Shown here piece by piece: positions 8,115-16,306 of a stretch of 64,000 nucleotides of DNA. Origin of the DNA: an uncultured Aquimarina sp. (GTDB lineage Bacteria; Bacteroidota; Bacteroidia; Flavobacteriales; Flavobacteriaceae). The position numbers and the translations under genes were made by a program. Positions within the stretch are counted from its first letter, which is position 1. Each line of letters begins with the position of its first letter. Under the pieces are notes generated by a model. That model had not been told where the DNA came from and did not search any database. It saw only the letters and a list, made by a program, of their open reading frames with translations. Location: the NCBI GenBank assembly GCA_947492105.1, contig CANLMN010000021.1:19381-83380 (forward strand). The letters run 5' to 3'.

Positions 8115-8819
8115 ATGTATTATACTCATAAGATATTAGAAGCCCCATTAGGAATCGAGACAGAGTATGATGACGATTTGGAAATCGGTTCACCAAGTAA
8201 AGTAAATGATGAGATTTATTTTGTGTCGCATTCTCATTTCTTGAAAACAAATATTTATTTTGGCATCGGGGGGGTGATATTCGGATTATGGCTCTTGTGG
8301 TCTATAGAGACTATAAAGATAACTTTTGATTTAATATTACCCATAATTTGTATTACTGGTGGTAGCTTTTGGCTGATTTACGGCTTATTTGTGAAAAAAA
8401 AACATAAAATTTTCAAATTAGAAAGATTAAAAGGTCTAGTTACCTATCCTGATAACTATTTCCACCCGCCCTTAAAAGGTAAATTTAAAGATTTGAAAGT
8501 AGTAATTGCAGTTACTGGCAATATAGACGGTTATGTAGATAGAGAATACCTGAAGTTTGTAAACACCTTCAAGCCAAGAAAGGTCGATCTACTCTACACC
8601 TTTTATGGAGATCCAAAAAAAGATTGGAGTTTTATGGTTTGGTATATGGATAAAAATCGTCCGCTTCCTCCGGGTACTGCTTTTGATCCCTACAGGCAAA
8701 AAGATTTTGAGCGACGCAAGAATGAGGGTTTTCCAAAACCATTATACCCCAGTAATATCCCAACACCAGAAGCAACACCAGAACAACAAAAGGAAAGAGA
8801 GAATATCGGTGGATGGTAG
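8115..8819 (+). CDS. Two-TM membrane protein, candidate immunity 2
   Basis: This 234-residue paralogue of 7208-7912 has the same two hydrophobic segments (FGIGGVIFGLWLLWS; LPIICITGGSFWLIYGLFV) and an almost identical C-terminal domain and Pro-rich tail. The first 45 residues are different and acidic (EYDDDLEIGS). Divergence confined to the N-terminus suggests that this part sets specificity or was exchanged by recombination. It follows the orphan tail copy by 9 bp, so tail and immunity appear to have been duplicated as a unit. Protection against a related or displaced effector version is inferred. Confidence 0.62.
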   Translation: MYYTHKILEAPLGIETEYDDDLEIGSPSKVNDEIYFVSHSHFLKTNIYFGIGGVIFGLWLLWSIETIKITFDLILPIICITGGSFWLIYGLFVKKKHKIFKLERLKGLVTYPDNYFHPPLKGKFKDLKVVIAVTGNIDGYVDREYLKFVNTFKPRKVDLLYTFYGDPKKDWSFMVWYMDKNRPLPPGTAFDPYRQKDFERRKNEGFPKPLYPSNIPTPEATPEQQKERENIGGW

Positions 8820-8879
8820 CTCCTGTTTACTACCTGAATAATTAGTTAAATGTTTGTTATTAATTATTTTAGATAGTAA

Positions 8880-8918
8880 ACACGTATTGTAGACACCCGA
8901 GTAAACACGATTGTCTAC
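8880..8918. terminator. Inverted repeat between convergent genes
   Basis: GTAGACA (8889-8895) and TGTCTAC (8912-8918) are inverted copies. They also sit inside two short direct repeats of the form AGTAAACACG..TTGT. The right arm overlaps the stop codon of the minus-strand gene at 8915. Position between convergent genes favours a bidirectional terminator, but there is no T-run, so this is weak. Confidence 0.3.
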
Positions 8919-9160
8919 ACAACTCTCACCCCATGCTTATACTTCGCTAATTCCTTCCCATCATTATGATTATCATAAATAATAGCCGTTTCATATTTCC
9001 CTTTAAAACTTTGATTAATCATCTTGATCAAACGTCGGATACCAAGTGCTTTGCTGGGTTTAGCTTTCTGATGAGATTTATCAAAAGAATAGAAGGTTCT
9101 AGTATTTCCATCATAAAACCAAACGATGCATTTGGTCAAGGAGCTTTGTGGTAGATTCAT
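8915..9160 (-). CDS. Small unknown protein of the island
   Basis: This 81-residue basic protein starts MNLPQSSLTKCIVWFYDGN, with a following segment YSFDKSHQKAKPSKALGIRRL. Its start overlaps the stop of the 395-residue gene upstream by 4 bp (ATGA-type overlap), so the two are translationally coupled. There is no signal peptide or membrane segment. I do not recognise the family. The neighbourhood (HTH proteins, excisionase-like gene, integrase) suggests an island maintenance or mobilisation accessory. Confidence 0.6.
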   Translation of the reverse strand: MNLPQSSLTKCIVWFYDGNTRTFYSFDKSHQKAKPSKALGIRRLIKMINQSFKGKYETAIIYDNHNDGKELAKYKHGVRVV

Positions 9161-10344
9161 AAAGAGGTGAGATTATGTTGTAAACTGTCTTCGTAAGATT
9201 TGAGTAGATCAGCATCTTTGTATCGTGACAAGCGTTTTTGTTGCAGTCTAAAAAGCTCAAATCGGGTTTTGTGTTTGTGTTTTCCTTTCCCCTTGGCATG
9301 TTGCTTCCATTCGTGATCCGTTGATTGTAGAAGCAATTGATTACGGATTTCTTTTTTCATGGCTAATTGCTTGAGATACCAAGCCCAGGTCTTTTCGAAA
9401 CCATTTTTGGTGTTATTGTGATGAAAGTATAAATGCGGAGCAGGAATCCAATGCTGCGGATTACGTGCTAACCAACGATCAACCATATCCACTCTAGCGT
9501 AGAGCATCTGTTGATAATTCTCCCACTGCTTTCTATCGCCATTAAGGGTAAACTTTTTGTAAACTGTACGCCAGATGTGATTCAACACTTCTTTTTCTTC
9601 AGGCTGGGTAAGGATAAGATTCGGATACAGCCGCCCCTTGGTGTATTTCCAAAATTGCTCGACCAGTGTTAATAAAAAAGTGCGTTCCACTCCGGCGGCC
9701 TTGGTTTGACCTTTTGGAGCGGAAGTTGCACTTTCCCTCATGTTCTTGTTTTGTTCCTGTGGTGTTCTTGTAGCGGAGCTAATAGCTACTTCCTTTTCCT
9801 TTTCTGGAGTTATCAACTTATCCACAGTGCTATTATTATTGTTTAGTTCTTGTTGTACATGAACTAATGGGTGTAAATTTTTCACTCTTCCATTAAAAAA
9901 AGAGGCAAGAGGACTAATTTGTGTAGTATTGTCATCGGTGGTTGTGGATACTTTCACTTCTCCTAAAACTTGAGGATTGATCAGTAATTCAATGCCATCT
10001 GCTCCTCGATGTAGTTCTTTGGTGATAAAGCCTGCTTTGACGAGTCGATGTTTGTGATTGATAATAGTGCGTACTGTACATCCCTTGCAGGAAGCCAAAC
10101 TGGGGTTGTAACTGCGAAATCCGGGCAAATCGGCTAAAGCTATAACCTCATGCCCGCTTTTATTGATTTGTTGCGCATAGAGACGAACAATCAGCTCGGC
10201 GGTTGCTCTGTGATTAGCATTAAGCTTATCGGTGAGATTGGATTGCTTACGGTTATACGTATCAATAAACTGCTTGGTACTTTTGAATATCACACCAAAG
10301 TCTAGATGCATCTTTGGTGTTGGAGAAGGATTCAGCGTTTTCAT
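9157..10344 (-). CDS. Winged-HTH-type island protein, possibly replication-related
   Basis: This 395-residue protein has a likely winged helix in the N-terminal third (about residues 45-135: RATAELIVRLYAQQI, then SCKGCTVRTIINHKHRLVKAGFI), a layout seen in plasmid and ICE replication or transcription proteins. A low-complexity linker (about 140-215) joins a C-terminal domain rich in Trp and basic residues (VDRWLARNPQHWIPAPHLYF). It is the largest gene of a minus-strand group running 10829 to 8915, downstream of an excisionase-like HTH protein. An initiator role is a guess from architecture; a transcription factor is equally possible. Confidence 0.55.
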   Translation of the reverse strand: MKTLNPSPTPKMHLDFGVIFKSTKQFIDTYNRKQSNLTDKLNANHRATAELIVRLYAQQINKSGHEVIALADLPGFRSYNPSLASCKGCTVRTIINHKHRLVKAGFITKELHRGADGIELLINPQVLGEVKVSTTTDDNTTQISPLASFFNGRVKNLHPLVHVQQELNNNNSTVDKLITPEKEKEVAISSATRTPQEQNKNMRESATSAPKGQTKAAGVERTFLLTLVEQFWKYTKGRLYPNLILTQPEEKEVLNHIWRTVYKKFTLNGDRKQWENYQQMLYARVDMVDRWLARNPQHWIPAPHLYFHHNNTKNGFEKTWAWYLKQLAMKKEIRNQLLLQSTDHEWKQHAKGKGKHKHKTRFELFRLQQKRLSRYKDADLLKSYEDSLQHNLTSL

Positions 10345-10348
10345 AATC

Positions 10349-10525
10349 TTATCGTTTTCTTAATGTTTGCAGAATGGCATTATAGAATTGTTTGCGTTTG
10401 CGAAGCTCCACCCCGATCTTTTGCAGTTGTTTTGTGCCAAAGGTTTCTCGCAAGCTATCATAAGCTGTTTTGCAACTTTCGGCTTCGTTCCTGATAAAAG
10501 CGATTTGTGATTTTTTAGAGATCAT
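10349..10525 (-). CDS. 58-aa basic coiled-coil-like protein
   Basis: A short frame with an ATG at 10523-10525 and stop at 10349-10351 encodes 58 residues beginning MISKKSQIAFIRNEAES and ending LQTLRKR. It is helical and strongly basic near the end (VELRKRKQ). It lies 10 bp after the gene at 10536-10829 and 4 bp before the 395-residue gene, which fits a compact operon and argues that the frame is real. No family is recognised. A small DNA- or protein-binding accessory is possible. Confidence 0.55.
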   Translation of the reverse strand: MISKKSQIAFIRNEAESCKTAYDSLRETFGTKQLQKIGVELRKRKQFYNAILQTLRKR

Positions 10526-10535
10526 AAGCAGCGTT

Positions 10536-10829
10536 TTAATATTTAGGTATGTTTCGCTCTAAGTAAGCGAGAATACTTTTTTTGGAGTACATTATAGTTC
10601 GTCCGGATTTAGAAAATATAATTTCATCAGTATCTCTGAGTTCTTGGAGCTTAAAACGCCCTTTTAATCCTAGCAATTTTTGAGCTTCATTTTTGTTGAT
10701 CCAATCGTATGCAGGATCTATATTACGTAATGCTTCTTCTCTAGCTTCTTTAATTGCTGCATACATTTTTTGTATCATGTCTTCATGTAATTTTTTATAG
10801 GCTTCAGACTCGAAAACAATAACATCCAT
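10536..10829 (-). CDS. Excisionase-like helix-turn-helix protein
   Basis: The 97-residue protein has an N-terminal helical region (residues 5-35, KLHEDMIQKMYAAIKEAREE). A C-terminal HTH_17-like/MerR-type DNA-binding module follows, with WINKNEAQKLLGLKG, a connecting loop, then GRTIMYSKKSILAYLE. This layout is common in Bacteroidota ICEs, where such proteins act as excisionases or directionality factors. It heads the minus-strand group leading to 8915 and lies about 2 kb from the integrase on the same strand. An excision or regulation role is inferred from family and context. Confidence 0.65.
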   Translation of the reverse strand: MDVIVFESEAYKKLHEDMIQKMYAAIKEAREEALRNIDPAYDWINKNEAQKLLGLKGRFKLQELRDTDEIIFSKSGRTIMYSKKSILAYLERNIPKY

Positions 10830-11078
10830 ATTTTTTTGAGATTAAGGATTAAACTAAAATCATTTTTTATAGTCAATAGAAGGTTTGTTGTATTTTTTTT
10901 ATGCTTCAAATAACTGATGTAAAGAGAGAGAATAAAACAATACCAAAACAGTGGCAAAGGGTTGCGCCACCCCTTGTTTTTTTAAATAAATATCTGTGTA
11001 TTAATTGAATAAAGTAAAAATAAAAATGAAAAAAATAAAATACCACGTTATCTTTGTTTTGAACTTATTAAAAAATGC
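10830..11078. other. Divergent intergenic region with a -7 box
   Basis: This short AT-rich region lies between the minus-strand group and the plus-strand gene at 11079. TATCTTTG at 11049-11056 matches the Bacteroidota -7 consensus TAnnTTTG and lies 22 bp before the start codon of the 74-aa gene. I see no clear -33 TTG at proper spacing. Confidence 0.35.
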
Positions 11079-11303
11079 ATGCAATCTCGATCACCTATTT
11101 TAACAAAACCAATAAATGAACTACCTGTTTCAGAAGAGTTAGTTCGTTTTATGATCTTCCATGGTTACGAAAACTTGCAAGAGCTTATAAAAGAAAAAAC
11201 CTCAAAACTCCAGAGAAGCAAGGGGTGGAATGTAATGTGTTTTGAAAGTTTACTAAATATATTGGGCAAACATAATTGTCTAGATATGTTAAGTGAGGAT
11301 TAA
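11079..11303 (+). CDS. 74-aa protein with an alpha-CTD/HhH-like pattern
   Basis: A 74-residue protein with the pattern INELPVSEELVRFMIFHGYEN, then LQELIKEKTSKLQ and a closing helix ESLLNILGKHNCLDML. The order (short motif, helix, Gly turn, helix) resembles small helix-hairpin-helix or RNA polymerase alpha-CTD-like proteins found on Bacteroidota ICEs. It is transcribed alone, with a -7 box at 11049-11056 and convergent to the 432-aa gene. The function is unknown. The start at 11079 is one of two overlapping ATGs (ATGCATG); the other is out of frame. Confidence 0.5.
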   Translation: MQSRSPILTKPINELPVSEELVRFMIFHGYENLQELIKEKTSKLQRSKGWNVMCFESLLNILGKHNCLDMLSED

Positions 11304-11322
11304 AAGAGACAACGATAAAAAT

Positions 11323-12621
11323 TTAACTGAGATTCTTTTCTATAGCATCCAAACTTTTCTGAAAATTGTTTAGCACATTTCGAATTGATCGTATATTTTT
11401 TTCGGTGGTATTATAGAAATTGTTTTTTACACTTTTCTGTGATATATCATCTCTATTAGCCGTTTTAAAATAAGAAGCAAAATATTCAAATGCCTTAGTT
11501 TTATTCATATTCAATAAACCAGACTCGAAAAACACCTTTAACAACAATGCTGCATCATCAACACTTAAATTTATCGCTAACTTATCAGTGTGCCGAGTTT
11601 TTTGCTTGTCCTGAGTAGTTGTCAGGAATTTTTTTTCTTTGATGTCCTTAAGCGATAAATCACACATTTTAGTGTCAAGCCAATCTTGCAGTTGTTCCCT
11701 CAGAGGAAATAGATTCTCATTATAACCAAAATTAGTAAGATGCTGAATGCTGTTTATCATTTTGAGATACTTAGATAAGGTCTCTAATTGATCACAAATT
11801 ACTTCATTTTTAGCGGCCTGTTTATTCATGAATTCAATACTAAATTTAAGCACGCCATTTCTATTAAAATTCAATTGTATTAATAGCATAACAAAATCTT
11901 CTTGAGAAGGAGCTTTTGTATTTTGAAAAAAACGGTTCAAATAGCTGTTTAATCTTTTACAATAATCCATTTGCGAATAAGTAAACCCATCAAAGCCATC
12001 ATTTAAAAAACGTTCTATAGTACTACTGACCTGAGTTTTTAATTCGTCTGCAATTTCAAAATTATTTACAGCATTCAAGGCGTATTCTGCCTTTGGCCGT
12101 TGCTCTTCAATAAAACGTTTTCGTTGTTTACATGGAACAAGGATATGCTGATGTAAATACCCTTGAAAAGAGATGTCTAAATATTCATGAAGATCAACCA
12201 AACTATTGTATGCAAGTTTATAGATATCTATTGCAGATTTTGAGTCAGAGAAACATTGCATGAGGTGGTGTTCTTCTTTTGGAATGAACACAAGTTTTAT
12301 CTTGTTGATATTCATACTTATGTACCGCTGAATTCGTGCCACTTCGTTTTTCATCGCATCCTCATTCTTGCTTATTATAAAAACGCTTTGATATAATTCT
12401 AACTGAATTTCCTTGACATTTTTTGCCAATAAAACTTTATAAAAATAAAATCGCAAAAGGTGATCAGGAAGTAATCCTATTTGTTCCGGTATATCATATT
12501 CAGCAGTACCAGAATGATTGCTCAAAAACTCTTTATACTCTCTTTTTTTCTGATAAGAAGGTGTTATAGTTGGTGATAGGTCATCATGAAATATTTTGTG
12601 GAATACGATAAGTTGCTCCAT
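11323..12621 (-). CDS. Unknown 432-aa island protein
   Basis: This 432-residue protein is almost wholly helical and hydrophilic, with no signal peptide or membrane span. The last 100 residues (from LAINLSVDDAALLLKVFFES) are the most ordered-looking part. Similar C-terminal segments occur in proteins that lie beside integrases on Bacteroidota islands, some distantly like RteC regulators, but I cannot show homology here. It is on the same strand as the integrase, separated by 355 bp. A regulatory or transfer-related role is possible. Confidence 0.5.
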   Translation of the reverse strand: MEQLIVFHKIFHDDLSPTITPSYQKKREYKEFLSNHSGTAEYDIPEQIGLLPDHLLRFYFYKVLLAKNVKEIQLELYQSVFIISKNEDAMKNEVARIQRYISMNINKIKLVFIPKEEHHLMQCFSDSKSAIDIYKLAYNSLVDLHEYLDISFQGYLHQHILVPCKQRKRFIEEQRPKAEYALNAVNNFEIADELKTQVSSTIERFLNDGFDGFTYSQMDYCKRLNSYLNRFFQNTKAPSQEDFVMLLIQLNFNRNGVLKFSIEFMNKQAAKNEVICDQLETLSKYLKMINSIQHLTNFGYNENLFPLREQLQDWLDTKMCDLSLKDIKEKKFLTTTQDKQKTRHTDKLAINLSVDDAALLLKVFFESGLLNMNKTKAFEYFASYFKTANRDDISQKSVKNNFYNTTEKNIRSIRNVLNNFQKSLDAIEKNLS

Positions 12622-12976
12622 AGAATATAAGGGCTAAGTTTTAAGATTTAGACGCTTTGCAATTGGAAAAAACAATCTCAAAAAAAGAAACTGTTTTCAT
12701 ACTTTTTAGGGAACAAAAACTGAACCAAAAAAAGTGTTAAAATTATGGGATAGTCTTAATATATATTCTAAACTTAATTAAATGTTATGGAAAAACCATA
12801 CTATTTTTGTTTTTTTCCACATTTTATTCTCAAAAATTCATTTTTAAAGGAACTATTTAAAACAATAACACAACGAATTTTGAATACTCAGAATTGATCT
12901 AAGCTAAAATCTTATGATCGTTGTGTAAAATCAAAATAACAAAAAAATGAATTCTTTTTAAAAAAAGTTAGTTTCA
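12622..12976. other. Gap between island gene and integrase, with inverted repeat
   Basis: There is no gene here. ACACAACG (12868-12875) and CGTTGTGT (12919-12926) form an 8-bp inverted repeat about 60 bp from the integrase stop, enclosing GATC..GATC. It could be a protein-binding site for recombination or a weak terminator. The rest is AT-rich without a visible pattern. Confidence 0.3.
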
Positions 12977-14392
12977 TCAATCAAATATAGAATTTGCCGC
13001 ATCATCCAAGGTTTCTTTATCAAAGCCACTAAGATAAGCCTCTGTAGTATTGTAATTAGCATGTCCTAGCATATCTCCTATTTGGGCTTTGGAAATTCCT
13101 TTATGTAAACCGGCAGTTGCAAAGGTATGCCTAGCAACATAAGTAGTTAAGTTTTTAGACAAACCTAATGCTTTAGAAATTGTATTAAGTCTCTTATTAT
13201 GATTCTTCCTACTTCTTTTATAATAATCATGTATTTTTCCACCATCTCCACAGTCTATAACTTTTTCTAAAATAGGAAAAACAAGTTGATCTGATTTTTT
13301 GTTTCCAATATAATGTTTTAAAATATCCATAGCCTTTTTAGGAACTTGTATATCAAACTCCGAGGAGCTAGCAGCATGCCTAGTCTTTCTTCTTCTATAG
13401 ATTATTCTATTATTTTCTATATTACTTATTTTAAGATATGCCAAGTCAATAAAATTCATTCCTCTCATATAAAAAGAAAACAGGAAATAATTGCGATGAT
13501 GCCATATAGGACTGTCTTTTGTATAGTCTAGCTTCTCCATCTTTTCAATAACATCAATTTTGACGGCACGCTTTTTTGGATTTCCTTTTTTAATAGAGTA
13601 CCCTTCATTACCAAAGGGGTAGTCGTCTCTGTTAACCTCCGTTTCCTTATCCTTAATAGCAAGATTAAAGATTCTTCTTAATGCTCTAAGGTGAGGGCCT
13701 AACCCTCCAAGAGAGTTGTACTCACCTCGACAATTGGTTCTGGAAATGAAGTCAGCTTCCAGATCTTCTAAGAAGGTTTCATTAATATCAGTCAGTAATA
13801 AAGTTTCTTTAAGATGAATCAAAAAAGGATGTTCTTTCTTTCCGGCTTTAATATCGATTATAATTTTATCCCATAAGGCATCATCATTGAGTTTGAATCT
13901 ATAAATGAGGTTCAGAGCATCCTTGAAAGTGTCTCGTGATCCATATTTACCTGCTTTTTCATAACGAGCCTCCACTTTTTGTGTATAAGCATAAAGCGAA
14001 GTGGTTAATTTCATCTTCCTTGCGACTACGGCTGTCGTTTTTTCTGTCTCTAATTCCTGAAAACGTTCATTAATCATATCTCTTAGGTCTTCTACGGCTA
14101 ACTTAGAAAGTATAGAGTCATTTTCCGACAACACTTCTGAGGCAAGCGTCATCTTTTTTTGAATTTTTAAATTTGTGCGTTTGGAATTGGGATATTTACT
14201 AGTCACTTGTTTAGTGTCAGCATTCCACTCTTTCGGGTTAACTGGAGATAATATATATCCAAGAGGAATATATTTCCTTTTCCTTTTATGTGTTACCCGA
14301 ATTACTAGCGGTAATTTTTCGGAGGTAGTATTTCGGGGGTCAAGCATTAGTCCAAGAGTAGCCATACTTTTTAGTGTTTTTGTTTGGAGCAA
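12977..14392 (-). CDS. Tyrosine recombinase (integrase)
   Basis: This 471-residue site-specific recombinase has an N-terminal arm-binding region, a SAM-like core-binding domain (about residues 115-240) and a C-terminal catalytic domain. Catalytic residues are visible: Arg in FYMRGMNFIDLAYL (about 310), the ARHTFAT box (Arg about 420), LGHANYNTTEAYL with His about 443 and the nucleophile Tyr about 452. Length and motifs fit integrases of Bacteroidota ICEs and islands. The gene start faces a tRNA 3' fragment 170 bp away, so this enzyme most likely inserted the island at that tRNA. It appears complete and potentially active. Confidence 0.9.
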   Translation of the reverse strand: MLQTKTLKSMATLGLMLDPRNTTSEKLPLVIRVTHKRKRKYIPLGYILSPVNPKEWNADTKQVTSKYPNSKRTNLKIQKKMTLASEVLSENDSILSKLAVEDLRDMINERFQELETEKTTAVVARKMKLTTSLYAYTQKVEARYEKAGKYGSRDTFKDALNLIYRFKLNDDALWDKIIIDIKAGKKEHPFLIHLKETLLLTDINETFLEDLEADFISRTNCRGEYNSLGGLGPHLRALRRIFNLAIKDKETEVNRDDYPFGNEGYSIKKGNPKKRAVKIDVIEKMEKLDYTKDSPIWHHRNYFLFSFYMRGMNFIDLAYLKISNIENNRIIYRRRKTRHAASSSEFDIQVPKKAMDILKHYIGNKKSDQLVFPILEKVIDCGDGGKIHDYYKRSRKNHNKRLNTISKALGLSKNLTTYVARHTFATAGLHKGISKAQIGDMLGHANYNTTEAYLSGFDKETLDDAANSIFD

Positions 14393-14558
14393 GTTAAGTG
14401 TTCAAAAGGGAATAGTCAAGAGAATTTTGAACACATTTTGAACACATTGTGGAATTACAACAGGCTTTTACAGGCTTTAATGAACATGGATGTTTTTTAT
14501 AATCGCTGTTTTTTAGCAAGTTATGAATTTTTAGAGGCTTTTAGAGTATGGTTGTGGT

Positions 14559-14605
14559 GTGACTCATAATCAGGTGGTCCATGGTTCGAGTCCATGTGGG
14601 ACCAC
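14559..14605 (+). tRNA. 3' fragment of a CAU-anticodon tRNA, likely att site
   Basis: The sequence contains the anticodon loop CTCATAA, the variable region, a T arm with GGTTCGAGTCC, and an acceptor 3' strand ending GGGACCAC. The 5' half (acceptor strand and D arm) is missing: left of about 14559 the DNA no longer fits a tRNA and the anticodon stem breaks. This is what remains at the far end after an element inserts into a tRNA gene and keeps an intact copy at its other end. The nearby integrase supports an attachment site. Met or Ile2 identity cannot be decided. Confidence 0.75.
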
Positions 14606-14615
14606 GCTAAAAATC

Positions 14616-14651
14616 AAAGAGTTACATTATAAAAAATGTAACTCTTTTTTC
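14616..14651 (+). terminator. Rho-independent terminator after the tRNA fragment
   Basis: AAAGAGTTACATT and AATGTAACTCTTT form a perfect stem with a 6-nt A/T loop, followed by a T-run (14645-14651). It sits 11 bp after the tRNA 3' end and is most likely the original tRNA terminator on the host side of the attachment site. Confidence 0.85.
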
Positions 14652-14830
14652 TTTTTAACCATTTGTGAACAGTTTGTGTACAGTTTTTGCGGTTTTAAAT
14701 GGGTTCTAATGATATATAAGATCGATAAACAGCAATATTTGATAGCCATTTGAAATTATTTGGGGTTATATTATAATTTAACTGTTCTGAAAAACAGAAG
14801 AAGTCGTGTTTACGGAAGAATTTAAATTAA

Positions 14831-15064
14831 CTATTTGTTTATAATGCGCTTCCAGAAACTCTTTTTTCGCTCCAGAACAATCGTAAACAAGCTATCGGCT
14901 TGTGATCCATGATTCTCGAATCGAATTTCGGCAACTGCCTTTTTTCTACGGAAGAGATTCCAAGGTTTTTTTCCAGGCTTTTTGTAGTAATAGAAAACTT
15001 CGAAATTGTGCTTGACTTTGTAATCTGCAATGAGACTATCCAAAGAAGGGACATACTGGACTAT
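14831..15064 (-). pseudogene. 3' remnant of an unknown gene
   Basis: The frame is open from an in-frame stop at 15065-15067 and reads through VPSLDSLIADYKVKHNF to a Lys-rich end at 14831. There is no ATG or ribosome-binding site near the upstream edge; only a TTG at 15043 could start it. The neighbouring DNA is insertion-sequence debris, so this is most simply the C-terminal piece (about 77 residues) of a gene cut by the IS3-type element. No family is recognised. Confidence 0.5.
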
Positions 15065-15086
15065 CTAGTAAATTTTGTACTATTTA

Positions 15087-15368
15087 TTAAGCCACGTTAT
15101 TGTATTTATTCATTCTTATTTTTAGTTCCATTTCTATAGGAGTTAAGTACCCCAAAGTGGAATGTAATCTTTTAGTATTATACCACTCAATATGGGTGTC
15201 AATACAACAGTATAAGTTGATATATGTTTTGAATGTATATCTATTCAAACATTCATATTATATTGTTTTAAAGAAGCTTTCTGCTACTGCATTATCCCAG
15301 CAATTTCCTTTTCTACTCATGCTTTGTTCGGTTATAGGTATACATTTTTGTGATTTCTCCTATAATGG
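15087..15368 (-). pseudogene. IS3-family transposase (OrfB) C-terminal remnant
   Basis: The minus strand reads [20 protein letters not shown], then a nonsense codon, then YECLNRYTF, EWYNTKRLHSTLGY and LTPIEME to a stop at 15087. WDNAxAESFF carries the last acidic residue of the IS3 DDE triad, and the HSTLGYLTPIE tail is the family signature. The frame is broken by the TAA, most of the N-terminal domain is missing, and no inverted repeat is seen. It is fused directly to an IS5-type remnant at about 15366. Confidence 0.85.
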
Positions 15369-15833
15369 GTTTCCACTCTCAAGTATTTTGTGTTTTACAA
15401 TTTTTCCTTCATTAACTATAAGGGCTAGCTTTTCTAATTGTTTGCCAAACAAATCGAATAAATCTTTGGTTAAAGACAGGTCTTTTAATCGTTCTGTAAA
15501 GTGCCAAAACCGTCTTACTATCTGGAATATCGTCCGCTATGGTTAAGTTTAAAAAACGCATAAAACTTAATCTGTCGTTAATTTGATATTCAATTTGGTC
15601 ATCTGAAAGATTATAATACCGTTGAAGTATCAATATTTTGAACATCGAGACATAGTCGTAAGGAGGCCTACCTCCTTTACCTTTTGAGAGTTTTGTGAGT
15701 CTCCCTTCAAGAAGACATCTAAAAATCTCAAAATCAATACCCTTTTTTAATTTCTCTAAAGGATCCCCTAATTTACTCAACTTCGTTAGGCGAATATTTT
15801 GATCAAAAAACCATAATCTTTGTGTCGTTTCAT
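15366..15833 (-). pseudogene. IS5-family transposase N-terminal remnant
   Basis: The frame holds KLSKLGDPLEKL, GKGGRPPYDYVSMFKILILQ and DDQIEYQINDRLSFMRFLNL, a typical IS5-family N-terminal region, up to about 15412. The reading then shifts frame to GKQLEKLALIVNEGKIV near 15380-15430. A start ATG at 15831-15833 reads MKRHKDYGF before a one-base loss in a T-run puts it out of frame. The DDE catalytic part is missing. This is a degenerate partial element with at least two frameshifts. Confidence 0.8.
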
Positions 15834-15902
15834 ATCAATTCCTAAAATACTGAATATCGTTTTTTTGATAAAATAAATAAATCCCTTTTTTTCGTGATTT
15901 TA

Positions 15903-16037
15903 GTTTTTAGAGGTTGCCTTAAATCAAGTATTCCTTTTAAATCTGTTATTGAGCAAGTTATTCTTTGCAGCACATGCAATAGTAGGCTGGATGGAGGATT
16001 TGCATTCTGTCCATATTGTGGTACTGAGCAAAGATGA
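15903..16037 (+). pseudogene. Zinc-ribbon C-terminal stub
   Basis: An open stretch ending TGA at 16035-16037 encodes VILCSTCNSRLDGGFAFCPY and CGTEQR. Two CxxC pairs (CSTC and CPYC) make a zinc ribbon, the kind often found at the end of membrane or regulatory proteins. No start codon with a ribosome site is visible, and the upstream DNA is IS debris. It is probably the last 40 residues of a disrupted gene. Confidence 0.55.
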
Positions 16038-16306
16038 TTAAAAGACCTCTAAGCTAATAACAATCATCACTTCGTAAGTAAAAAACCGAAAAAAGTGCGG
16101 AAAAACCGTAATCACAAGAACACTATTTTTTCGATATTGTAAAAATAATAGTATAGAAAACTCTTTTTACTTTTCCATACTGTAAATGAGTCCACATATT
16201 TGAAAATTTAATGCTGAATTACGGATTTCCGCAAGGATTGTAATTCAACAACTATTATTTTAGTTTCATATGGAAACAACATAAGAAACATTAAAATCAA
16301 AGGCTA
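16038..16306. other. Upstream region of the TerB operon
   Basis: This is AT-rich DNA without a gene. Two AAAAACCG-type blocks occur near 16082 and 16104. I see no confident promoter; the operon below must start here. Confidence 0.3.

Noticed and set aside
3199-8819. A type VI secretion locus
   Set aside because: Only PAAR, effector and immunity genes are present; no sheath, tube, baseplate or membrane-complex genes were seen.
14559-14605. A functional tRNA gene
   Set aside because: The acceptor 5' strand and D arm are missing and the anticodon stem does not close, so it is a fragment.
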